The notes below the pieces were generated by a model. The model ran no database searches and was not told where the DNA came from. It worked only from the letters and a program-made list of their open reading frames with translations. Below, in pieces: positions 1-5,488 of a DNA stretch of 5,488 nucleotides (the stretch's first letter is position 1; every line of letters begins with the position of its first letter). The translations under genes were made by a program, and so were the position numbers. The stretch is from Acidobacteriota bacterium (GTDB lineage: Bacteria > Acidobacteriota > Terriglobia > Bryobacterales > Bryobacteraceae): assembly GCA_016871135.1 (NCBI GenBank), contig VFZQ01000412.1, positions 1-5,488 of the forward strand, given 5' to 3'.

Positions 1-1
1 T

Positions 2-193
2 GTTGCAGCGGGCGACAAGATGTACGTGTCGACCGAAGAAGGCGTCGTCCACGTGATCAAGATGAGCGACAAGATGGAGATCATCGCCTCGAACAAGATG
101 GAAGGCGAGTTCTTTATCGCTACGCCCGCCATCGCCGATGGCGAGATCTACGTGCGTGGAAAGAATACGCTGTACTGTGTTCGTGCGAAGTAG
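2..193 (+). CDS. PQQ-like beta-propeller repeat protein, C-terminal end (partial)
   Basis: Only the last 63 codons and a TAG stop are in the window; the start lies upstream. The peptide begins VAAGDKMYVSTEEGVVHVIK and ends with IATPAIADGEIYVRGKNTLYCVRAK. Two blade-like units are visible: a 'GDKMYVSTEEGVVHVI' strand pair, then a 'TPAIADGEIYVRGKNTLYCV' strand pair. The pattern 'xPAIADGxIYVRxxxxLYC' close to the C-terminus is typical of PQQ-like (BamB/quinoprotein-type) propellers, where the last blade closes the ring. Such proteins are often exported, but the N-terminus that would show this is missing. Function beyond the fold cannot be given: it could be a BamB-like scaffold, a quinoprotein-like enzyme or a repeat protein of unknown role. 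It runs convergently into the receptor gene with 6 bp between the stops, so no separate terminator fits there. Confidence 0.8.
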   Translation, partial: VAAGDKMYVSTEEGVVHVIKMSDKMEIIASNKMEGEFFIATPAIADGEIYVRGKNTLYCVRAK

Positions 194-199
194 TGCCGA

Positions 200-3100
200 T
201 CAGAACACGAAGCGCAACCCCAACTGAATCTGCCGCGCTGGCGTCGCCGAGTTCACCACGCCAAACCCAGGGGCGCCGAAAACCCGTCCGGGCACTCCGA
301 AATTGGGATGATTCAGCGCGTTGAAGAACTCGCCTCGCAGTTGAATACGAATGCCTTCGCGGATGGCAAAGTTCCGCAGCAGCGATAGATTGAACACCGT
401 TCGTCCATCTGCCCGAAGAATGTTCATGCCCTGATTGCCAAACGCAAACTGTGCGGGCTGCCGGAACGCGGCGGTGTCGAACCAGCGTGCCAGTGTGGGC
501 GAATCGAGATTCGGGTTCGCCGTCACATCGGCGCGGAGCGCACCCGCCGAAAACGCGTTCGTCGAGTTCGTCTGCGTCGTGACGTTGAATGGTGCACCGC
601 TTTGTACCGTCGCGGTTCCGCCGATCGACCATCCTCCCGCGATCCATCGCACCGGCTTGCTCACCGCCATCCGCCCGAATGGCAGTTCATACACGGAACT
701 GAACGTCAGCCGGCTTCGAACGTCATTCTCGGACGGTCCCCAATCGGCGCGTCGATTGTAGAAGTTCGAGTACGTGCCGCCCTCGGCGCCGAGCGTCGCT
801 CCGCCCTCATCGACGTTGTTCAGAAACTTCGAATAAGTATACGTCGCCAGCAGATTGAAGCCATTATTGAACCGCCGTTCGACGCGCACGACGCCGGCGT
901 GATAACTCGAAACACCGAGGGAAGGGAAGACCACAGACACATCGCTGAACTGCGGGAACGGGCGGTCGCGCTGCGCTGCGCTCGGTCCCAGGCGCTCGGG
1001 CCGAATCTGGTTAATCGACAAGTTTGTACCCGCCAATTTGCGCGCGAGGTTGGCGATGTAGCTGACCTCAATCACCGTTCCCTTCGTGACCTCCCGCTGC
1101 ACGCCCAGCGTGAAATGCTGCGCATAGCCGCTTCGCCGGTTCGTCTCGAAGAACGTCACCGCCGTCGTTGGATTCTGTCCCACGCGCACCGCGCCGAAGG
1201 AGTCGTCTAGTCGTGGCGAGCTCGCCGAAACCGGCACGCCGTTGCGAAGAAAGAATGGCGCGGTAATGCCGTTGTCCGGCGTGTTCAGCGCGCTCGAAAT
1301 CTCGTAACCAAGCGACGCCGAGGTCGGCGCGCCGTGGTCGAACGGATGGGCGACGACGATGCCGTACCCGCCCCGCACGACAGTCTTTTCGTTGAACGGC
1401 TGCCACGCAAAACCCACGCGCGGGCTGAAGTTGTTCCAATCGCGCGCGTACGGTTTTGCACGCCAGCCATTGACGCCCGCGAACTTAACAACCCCGGGCG
1501 TGCCCGAGACAGGATTGATCTGTTCTGGGTCGAAACCGTTCATGCGATTGTCGGCGTCGAAGATCGGCGTGTCCATTTCCCAACGCATGCCAAGGTTGAG
1601 CGTCAGGCCGCGCCGGATCGTCCAGTCGTCCTGCGCGAAGCCCGACAGATACTGGCTGAAGCGCCGCAGTGCCGGCGTATCGCGTGTTTGGAATGCCGTC
1701 GGAAACCCGAGAAGCAGTGTCGCGAAGCCGTTGCCCGTGTTGGCCGTGCCGGGCAGCCCCGTCGGCAGCACGCTAAACGTGAAGTTCCCGGAGACCGATT
1801 GGCGCAGTTGATCGGTAATATGTGAGCCGCGCGTGTCGAAGCCAAACTTCAAAGAGTGCCGCCCGCTCACCCACGACAAATTGTTGACGAATTGTAGATT
1901 TGTGATCGGCGTGCTCAGCCGGCGATGTGTGCCCGAGCCGAGATTGGCAAAGCCAGCGGCGGCGATCGTCGGAAACGCATCGTCGGGTACTCCCTTCAAA
2001 CCGATCTTCGACGGCCATCCGCCGCCGAGTCCGTTCGACTGCGCATCCGCGAACCGCCGGCCGTAGTTGAAGCGAAAGTCGTTGACCAGTGTCGGGCGCA
2101 AGATGCGCGTCCATGCGGCGTAGGCGTACTGCTGATGGGCTGGTTGATCGCCCACCGTCTCGGCCGCGCGCTCCGGATACACACTCGCCTGCGTGCGGTT
2201 GTCCGAGTTATACAACCACCGGCCGGTCACGTGATCCTTCGAACTAAAGTGATGATCGAGCTTCGCTGTGAAATTGTCGCGTGTCAGGCCCAAGCCGCCG
2301 TTCGCGCGGAAATTGTTCGCGCCACTGATGTTGTCCGCCGCACGGTTGGCCACCGGGTAGAAGGCCACCAAGTTCGCCGCAACGGAGTCGAATCGATCGC
2401 GCGGAATAAGATTTCCAGGGAACGCGGTGCGCAGAAATCGCGTTCCTTCTTGGCGCGTCGTGGCCGGATCGTAGATCGGAATCAGCGCGCCCGCCGCGTT
2501 GCGTGTATCGGAAAAATCGCCCAGGCGTTGCAGCGCCGAAGGCACTGTGAGCGTGCGTGTCGCCCCGTCGAATCGCCGCGAGCCTTCGTACGCGAAGAAG
2601 TAGAAGGTCTTGTCGCGAATGATCTTCCCTCCCACCGTTCCGCCAAACACGTTGTAGCGCAGCGTCGCCTTCTGTTTCGCAGTGCCGGACACGGGCGCGA
2701 AGAAATTCGGCGCGTCGAGTTTGTTGTTCCGCAGGTACTCAAACAGACTCCCGTGCAGTTGGTTCGTACCGGACTTCGTCGTCGTAATAATAACGCCGCC
2801 CGCCGACCCGCCGAACTCGGCCGAGTAGTTATTGGCCACGATCTTCACTTCCTGCACCACCTCCACCGGCGGGTCCATGTCCATCTGTCCAACGCCCAGC
2901 CGCATGTTCTGCCCGCTGCCGCCGTCAAGCCAAAGCATTTGGCTTTGGGTTCTCCCACCGGCAAGGCTGAAATTCGGCTTCGCGCCCGCATCGTAGTTAA
3001 CGAAGACCGCTCCACCCACGATGTTCACCATGTTCATCGAACGGCGATCGCCAAGCGGCATGTCTTCGATGGTTTTCGACTCCACCAATTGCGCCACCTC

Positions 3101-3475
3101 CGACGTGCGCGTTTCCAGCGTCGACGCCGACGCCGATACCGACACGCTCTCGCTCACCAGGCCGAGTTCCAGCCGAAAGTTCAATTCGAGATTCTGTCCG
3201 GTCGTCAATACGAGACCCTTCTGCACAAGCCGCCGGAAACCGTCCATTTCAACGGCGATCTCATACGCGCCGATCGGCAGCGGCCGAAGCGAGAATAATC
3301 CGCTTGAGTTGGTGCGGACCTCGGTCCGGCTGGCGGTTTGCGCGTGCACCGCGACCACCCGCGCGCCGGCGATCACGGCGTCCTGGCTGTCGGTCACAAT
3401 GCCCGTGATACTGGCCTGCGGTGACTGAGCGTGCAAAGTAAGAGCGATGAAGACGCAGAAGTTCCGAAATAACAT
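200..3475 (-). CDS. Oar-like TonB-dependent outer-membrane receptor with carboxypeptidase-regulatory domain
   Basis: A 1091-residue outer-membrane receptor, predicted to import a substrate using TonB/ExbBD energy. Residues 1-16 (MLFRNFCVFIALTLHA) look like a signal peptide, cleaved before QSPQA. Residues about 20-105 form a carboxypeptidase-regulatory-like beta-sandwich (ITGIVTDSQDAVIAGARV, then SSGLFSLRPLPIGAYEIAV). ESVSVSA at 109-115 (bases 3131-3151) resembles the TonB-box pattern DT-hydrophobic-x-V-T-A. The plug spans about 124-235, with SLAGGRTQSQMLWLDGG, VEVVQEVKIVANNYSAEFGG and GGVIITTTKSGTNQLHGS. The rest is beta-barrel and ends in RQIQLGLRFVF; the terminal Phe fits a BAM-recognised C-terminus. 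Length and domain order match the large Oar-like receptors expanded in Acidobacteriota. There is no SusD-like gene nearby, so it is not a standard SusC/D pair. The ATG at 3475 is chosen because it gives the signal peptide, although no Shine-Dalgarno precedes it. The substrate is unknown; the divergent pectate lyase suggests a pectin product (inference). The frame is intact. Confidence 0.92.
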   Translation of the reverse strand: MLFRNFCVFIALTLHAQSPQASITGIVTDSQDAVIAGARVVAVHAQTASRTEVRTNSSGLFSLRPLPIGAYEIAVEMDGFRRLVQKGLVLTTGQNLELNFRLELGLVSESVSVSASASTLETRTSEVAQLVESKTIEDMPLGDRRSMNMVNIVGGAVFVNYDAGAKPNFSLAGGRTQSQMLWLDGGSGQNMRLGVGQMDMDPPVEVVQEVKIVANNYSAEFGGSAGGVIITTTKSGTNQLHGSLFEYLRNNKLDAPNFFAPVSGTAKQKATLRYNVFGGTVGGKIIRDKTFYFFAYEGSRRFDGATRTLTVPSALQRLGDFSDTRNAAGALIPIYDPATTRQEGTRFLRTAFPGNLIPRDRFDSVAANLVAFYPVANRAADNISGANNFRANGGLGLTRDNFTAKLDHHFSSKDHVTGRWLYNSDNRTQASVYPERAAETVGDQPAHQQYAYAAWTRILRPTLVNDFRFNYGRRFADAQSNGLGGGWPSKIGLKGVPDDAFPTIAAAGFANLGSGTHRRLSTPITNLQFVNNLSWVSGRHSLKFGFDTRGSHITDQLRQSVSGNFTFSVLPTGLPGTANTGNGFATLLLGFPTAFQTRDTPALRRFSQYLSGFAQDDWTIRRGLTLNLGMRWEMDTPIFDADNRMNGFDPEQINPVSGTPGVVKFAGVNGWRAKPYARDWNNFSPRVGFAWQPFNEKTVVRGGYGIVVAHPFDHGAPTSASLGYEISSALNTPDNGITAPFFLRNGVPVSASSPRLDDSFGAVRVGQNPTTAVTFFETNRRSGYAQHFTLGVQREVTKGTVIEVSYIANLARKLAGTNLSINQIRPERLGPSAAQRDRPFPQFSDVSVVFPSLGVSSYHAGVVRVERRFNNGFNLLATYTYSKFLNNVDEGGATLGAEGGTYSNFYNRRADWGPSENDVRSRLTFSSVYELPFGRMAVSKPVRWIAGGWSIGGTATVQSGAPFNVTTQTNSTNAFSAGALRADVTANPNLDSPTLARWFDTAAFRQPAQFAFGNQGMNILRADGRTVFNLSLLRNFAIREGIRIQLRGEFFNALNHPNFGVPGRVFGAPGFGVVNSATPARQIQLGLRFVF

Positions 3476-3487
3476 GCGAACACAATA
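3476..3487 (-). promoter_or_regulatory. Putative leaderless -10 element of the receptor gene
   Basis: On the minus strand the bases before the receptor ATG read TATTGT-GTTCGC-ATG. The hexamer TATTGT fits the TANNNT consensus and occupies -12 to -7 relative to the A of the ATG, the position expected if transcription starts at the start codon. No Shine-Dalgarno-like purine tract lies between it and the ATG, which agrees with a leaderless message. No convincing -35 hexamer is seen at 16-18 bp spacing. This is inferred from spacing alone. Confidence 0.35.
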
Positions 3488-3502
3488 CCAAGTCCCGAGT
3501 GG

Positions 3503-3513
3503 CTTAGTCTAAG
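3503..3513. repeat. Small inverted repeat in the divergent intergenic region (possible operator)
   Basis: CTTAG-T-CTAAG has perfect 5-bp arms around one central base. It sits in the 45-bp gap between the receptor and lyase starts. It lies about 16 bp upstream of the receptor's -10-like hexamer and overlaps the start of the purine tract before the lyase ATG, so a protein bound here could touch both genes. An arm this short can arise by chance, and no regulator is encoded in the window to pair with it. Confidence 0.2.
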
Positions 3514-3517
3514 AGAA
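3511..3517 (+). promoter_or_regulatory. Ribosome-binding site of the pectate lyase gene
   Basis: The purine tract AAGAGAA ends 3 bases before the ATG at 3521 and partly matches the anti-Shine-Dalgarno sequence (AGAG/GAGA core). It supports the ATG at 3521, which directly yields a signal peptide. The in-frame codons upstream contain no alternative start giving a better signal sequence before the stop at 3470-3472. Confidence 0.5.
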
Positions 3518-3520
3518 GTC

Positions 3521-5074
3521 ATGCGATTCGCCGTACTGCTCGCTTCAATTACGCTCGCCGCACAAACGCCCGATCAAATTCGCACGGCCATGAAGAAAGC
3601 CGCCTCGTTTTATGTCGACAAAGTCTCCACCCAAGGCGGCTATCACTTTACCTACACCGACGACCTGAGCTTCGGCCGCAGCGAACACGGCGAAGGTCTG
3701 ATGCAAGTCGAAACGCAACGCGAAGGCACGCCCGTCGCCGCGATGACGTTCCTGGAGGCCTGGTGGGCCACCAGCGATCGCTTTTACCTCGATGCCGCCG
3801 CGAAAGCCGCGCACGCGCTGGTAAAAGGCCAACTCTGCTCCGGCGGTTGGGATTACATCATCGAGTTCGATCCCGCCAAACGCGTGAACTTTCCTTATCG
3901 CGCCGACAACAACTGCAAGGGCCAAAAATCGCCACCCACCACGCTGGACGATAACGTCACGCAAGCGTGTTTACGTGTGCTGATGCGGGTGGACCGCGAA
4001 TTGCAATTCAAAGACGCCAAGATTCACGAGGCGGCGGAATTCGCGTTGGCGAAGTTGATGGAGGTGCAGTATCCGAACGGCGCGTGGCCGCAACGATTCA
4101 GCGCGACGCCCGATTTTTCAAAGTTTCCAGTGAAGAAGGCGAGCTATCCGGCGACGTGGTCGAAGAAGTGGCCAGGCGAAGACTACAAGAACCACTACAC
4201 CTTCAATGACAACACCATCGCCGATGTGATCGACATGTTTTTGGAAGCCGGCCGCATCTACAACGATAAGCGCTATACCGTCGCGGCGGAGAAGGGAGGC
4301 GGCTTCATCCTGCTGGCCCAAATGCCCGAGCCTCAGCCGGCATGGGCGCAGCAATATGACGCTAACATGCAGCCCGCCTGGGCGCGCCTCTTCGAGCCCC
4401 CGTCGATTTCAGGCGGGGAGTCGCAGGGCCTGCTCGAAGTGCTGATGGTGCTCTACAGAGAGACCGGCGAGAAGAAGTATCTCGATGCAATCGAACCCGC
4501 ATTGCTCTGGCTCGAGAAGTCGACCTTCTCAGACGGCAAACGCATCGCGCGTTTTAACGAACTGAAGACGAACCGCCCTCTCTACATCACCAAAGGCACC
4601 CAGATTCAGGCGAAAAAGTTGGGCTCGGCGCGGATCGACGGCTACGAGATCAGCTACGACGACAAGAGCGTGATCACGCATTATGCGGTCGTCACGAGCG
4701 CCGCGCGCATCCCGACAATCCGCAAGGCATACGAAGCGCTGAAGGTGAAACGCTCGCCGCGCGGCGAGCGCCTGCATGGCCTTTCCCCATGGTCGAATGA
4801 AGGCGTCACGCGCGCGGGAGACACGGCGTCGATCATCGCCGCGATGGACGACCGCGGCGCGTGGGTCGAAGACGGAGTCATCGGCAAAGCCGACAAGGTG
4901 ATCTTCGTCTTCGCCGCGCACGACATGGTGTTGACGATCAACGGCCGCCCCATGCCGATTAAGGAAAACGACCGGATCGAGCTGTTCGAGGGGCAGCAAC
5001 CGCCAAGACAAAAGGTGATCCGCACAACGACGTTTGTGCGAAACCTGCAACGCTTGGCGGCGGCCTTGAACTAG
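3521..5074 (+). CDS. pelA: Secreted pectate lyase, polysaccharide lyase family 10 (PelA type)
   Basis: A 517-residue enzyme predicted to cleave polygalacturonate (de-esterified pectin) by beta-elimination, a Ca2+-assisted reaction giving unsaturated oligogalacturonides. A short signal peptide is likely at about residues 1-14 (MRFAVLLASITLAA before QTPDQ), so it should act outside the cytoplasm. Family 10 hallmarks appear in order: LDDN (142-145), NGAWPQ (186-191), HYTFNDN (225-231), PAWAQQYD (273-280) and PAWARLFEPPSISGGES (285-301). In this family an Arg serves as catalytic base in the characterised Cellvibrio enzyme; Arg289 in the PAWAR motif is an obvious conserved Arg, but matching it to that residue needs an alignment. 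RFNELKTNRPLYIT (344-357) and the ending VIRTTTFVRNLQRLAAAL also look family-like. Residues about 360-500 are less recognisable and could be an extension or a divergent accessory part. No frameshift is seen. It is divergent from the receptor gene and probably co-regulated with it (inference). The symbol follows common usage for this family. Confidence 0.9.
   Translation: MRFAVLLASITLAAQTPDQIRTAMKKAASFYVDKVSTQGGYHFTYTDDLSFGRSEHGEGLMQVETQREGTPVAAMTFLEAWWATSDRFYLDAAAKAAHALVKGQLCSGGWDYIIEFDPAKRVNFPYRADNNCKGQKSPPTTLDDNVTQACLRVLMRVDRELQFKDAKIHEAAEFALAKLMEVQYPNGAWPQRFSATPDFSKFPVKKASYPATWSKKWPGEDYKNHYTFNDNTIADVIDMFLEAGRIYNDKRYTVAAEKGGGFILLAQMPEPQPAWAQQYDANMQPAWARLFEPPSISGGESQGLLEVLMVLYRETGEKKYLDAIEPALLWLEKSTFSDGKRIARFNELKTNRPLYITKGTQIQAKKLGSARIDGYEISYDDKSVITHYAVVTSAARIPTIRKAYEALKVKRSPRGERLHGLSPWSNEGVTRAGDTASIIAAMDDRGAWVEDGVIGKADKVIFVFAAHDMVLTINGRPMPIKENDRIELFEGQQPPRQKVIRTTTFVRNLQRLAAALN
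4751..4770. repeat. Perfect 20-bp palindrome inside the pectate lyase gene
   Basis: CGCTCGCCGC is followed directly by its exact reverse complement GCGGCGAGCG, with no spacer. It encodes R-S-P-R-G-E-R at residues 411-417 of the lyase. The flanking bases (A before, C after) end the symmetry. It could form a hairpin in the mRNA or bind a dimeric protein, or it may be a by-product of GC-rich codons for an Arg-rich stretch. No T-run follows, so it is not an intrinsic terminator. Confidence 0.6.
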
Positions 5075-5133
5075 GAGAGCTTTGAGAAAAACTCGCACTC
5101 CTCCTCGAAGTCCTCGCGGCAATCGTTACAGTC
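5071..5133 (-). pseudogene. Possible frameshifted acidic tail of the Kir-channel remnant
   Basis: One frame off the Kir fragment, the minus strand reads DCNDCREDFEEECEFFSKLS and then TAG. The stretch is strongly acidic, has three Cys and uses mostly G/C third positions, so it looks coding. Its TAG (5073-5071) shares the CTAG palindrome with the lyase stop TAG (5072-5074), which would make the two genes convergent end to end. In its own frame it is preceded by TGA at 5136-5134, so any frame change linking it to the Kir frame must fall at about 5129-5133. It could also be chance: it is only 20 codons, and bacterial Kir channels commonly end close to where the Kir frame stops. Confidence 0.25.
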
Positions 5134-5401
5134 TCACCTCATCAATCTCACTCAACCGCGACAAATCGATCGTCACTACACCCTTCGACGACGTCCCGAA
5201 CACATCGCGGAACTTGGCGCCATGAACAATCTCGTCATCCGCATAGGAAAACCGAGTATGCACCGGCTGGGAGAACGCCTCGTCCAGTGCCGAGATTGTC
5301 ACGAACAACTCCGGGTCGCTTTCACGGATTGCCGTGCCATCGAGTCCGTACAAAGGGCTATCCGGATCGATTGGATGTACGATCACCCATTGGGTTGGCA
5401 A
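5126..5401 (-). pseudogene. Inward-rectifier K+ channel (KirBac-type), C-terminal cytoplasmic domain remnant
   Basis: The 91 codons match the end of the cytoplasmic beta-sandwich domain of bacterial Kir channels. Landmarks are QWVIVHPIDPDSPLYGL (4-20), ALDEAFSQPVHTRFSYADDEIVHGAKFRDVF (38-68) and TIDLSRLSEID (77-87). KirBac1.1, as recalled, has the counterparts TWTVMHPIDHHSPIYG, FAQNVHARHAYSCDEIIWG and a C-terminus soon after. In an intact channel this domain follows a slide helix, two membrane helices and a TVGYG-type selectivity filter; all are absent here. The frame has no ATG: the first candidate start is a TTG at 5401 with no good ribosome-binding site, and an in-frame TAA lies at 5419-5417. 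Bases 5420-5488 give no recognisable Kir sequence in any minus frame, although one frame reads RTLPLFFQSLIW, faintly like the segment expected before the match. A K+ channel without its pore cannot conduct, so this is best read as a 5'-truncated, decayed gene. A frameshifted gene continuing past the window edge cannot be excluded. Confidence 0.75.
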
Positions 5402-5488
5402 CCACGCCTGTCCAAATTAGGCTCTGAAAGAAGAGAGGCAAGGTCCTGGTAGGGTTAGAAGACGTTCCGCCAAGAACAGAATCCAACC

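Noticed and set aside
602..1210. A 202-codon plus-strand frame inside the receptor gene
   Set aside because: The Arg-rich sequence without recognisable features is antisense to the barrel-coding region, whose own frame is uninterrupted.
2927..2948. A hairpin, AAGCCAAA-GCA-TTTGGCTT, with an overlapping alternative pairing, in the receptor plug region
   Set aside because: An 8-bp arm with a 3-base loop is expected by chance in a window this size. It encodes the conserved QSQMLWLDG plug segment and no T-run follows.
3110..3155. A short GCCGAC-like low-complexity repeat
   Set aside because: It is explained by the Ser/Val/Ala-rich linker VSESVSVSASAST between the regulatory domain and plug, a normal feature of these receptors.
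1925..3298. A 457-codon open frame on the plus strand, antisense to the receptor gene
   Set aside because: It is Arg/Ala/Val/His-rich with no domain, signal or motif, and lies wholly opposite a clearly real gene. GC-rich codons in the true frame commonly keep an antisense frame open.
4529..5122. A 197-codon minus-strand frame opposite the pectate lyase
   Set aside because: Its composition (Arg, Val, Asp, His) is that of an antisense shadow. It covers conserved lyase sequence and shows no family motif.
5402..5488. The end of the window checked for another gene, an insertion-sequence end or a promoter
   Set aside because: No frame gives a recognisable peptide, and I see no terminal inverted repeat, target duplication, tRNA or clear promoter. 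Only a faint Kir-like RTLPLFFQSLIW is present.
1..5488. CRISPR array, tRNA, rRNA, riboswitch or transposase
   Set aside because: I saw no regularly spaced repeats, no tRNA-like or rRNA-like sequence and no transposase motif on either strand.

Overview
The window looks like chromosomal DNA of a GC-rich soil-type bacterium, most likely an Acidobacteriota member of the Solibacter/Bryobacter kind. The argument is family-based. It carries an approximately 1,090-residue Oar-like TonB-dependent receptor with an N-terminal carboxypeptidase-regulatory domain, a PQQ-type beta-propeller protein and a secreted family 10 pectate lyase. There is no SusD-like partner, which argues against Bacteroidota. The assignment is inference from the encoded protein types, not from a marker gene.

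Layout. Bases 2-193 (+) are the last 63 codons of a PQQ-like beta-propeller protein that starts outside the window. Its stop is only 6 bp from the stop of the convergent receptor gene (3475-200, minus), which fills most of the window. A 45-bp intergenic gap (3476-3520) separates the receptor start from the divergent pectate lyase gene (3521-5074, plus). After that come 51 bp and then, on the minus strand (5401-5126), the C-terminal cytoplasmic domain of an inward-rectifier K+ channel (KirBac type). This fragment has no ATG, no pore and an in-frame stop just upstream, so it is read as a 5'-truncated remnant. Bases 5402-5488 hold nothing recognisable.

How the parts may work together. The receptor and the pectate lyase are head-to-head across 45 bp and both have signal peptides. 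A simple reading is a small pectin-degradation and uptake module: the lyase cleaves polygalacturonate outside the cytoplasm, and the receptor imports the unsaturated oligogalacturonides or another product. This is guilt by association and the receptor's substrate is unproven. The gap contains a -10-like hexamer placed exactly as expected for a leaderless receptor mRNA, a small inverted repeat that could be an operator, and a purine-rich ribosome-binding site for the lyase.

Nothing in the window is clearly an unknown system. The points most worth a second look are the SusD-less receptor/lyase pair, its compact divergent control region, the decayed Kir channel with a possible frameshifted acidic tail, and a perfect 20-bp palindrome inside the lyase gene. 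The many other long open frames are antisense shadows of the two large genes.
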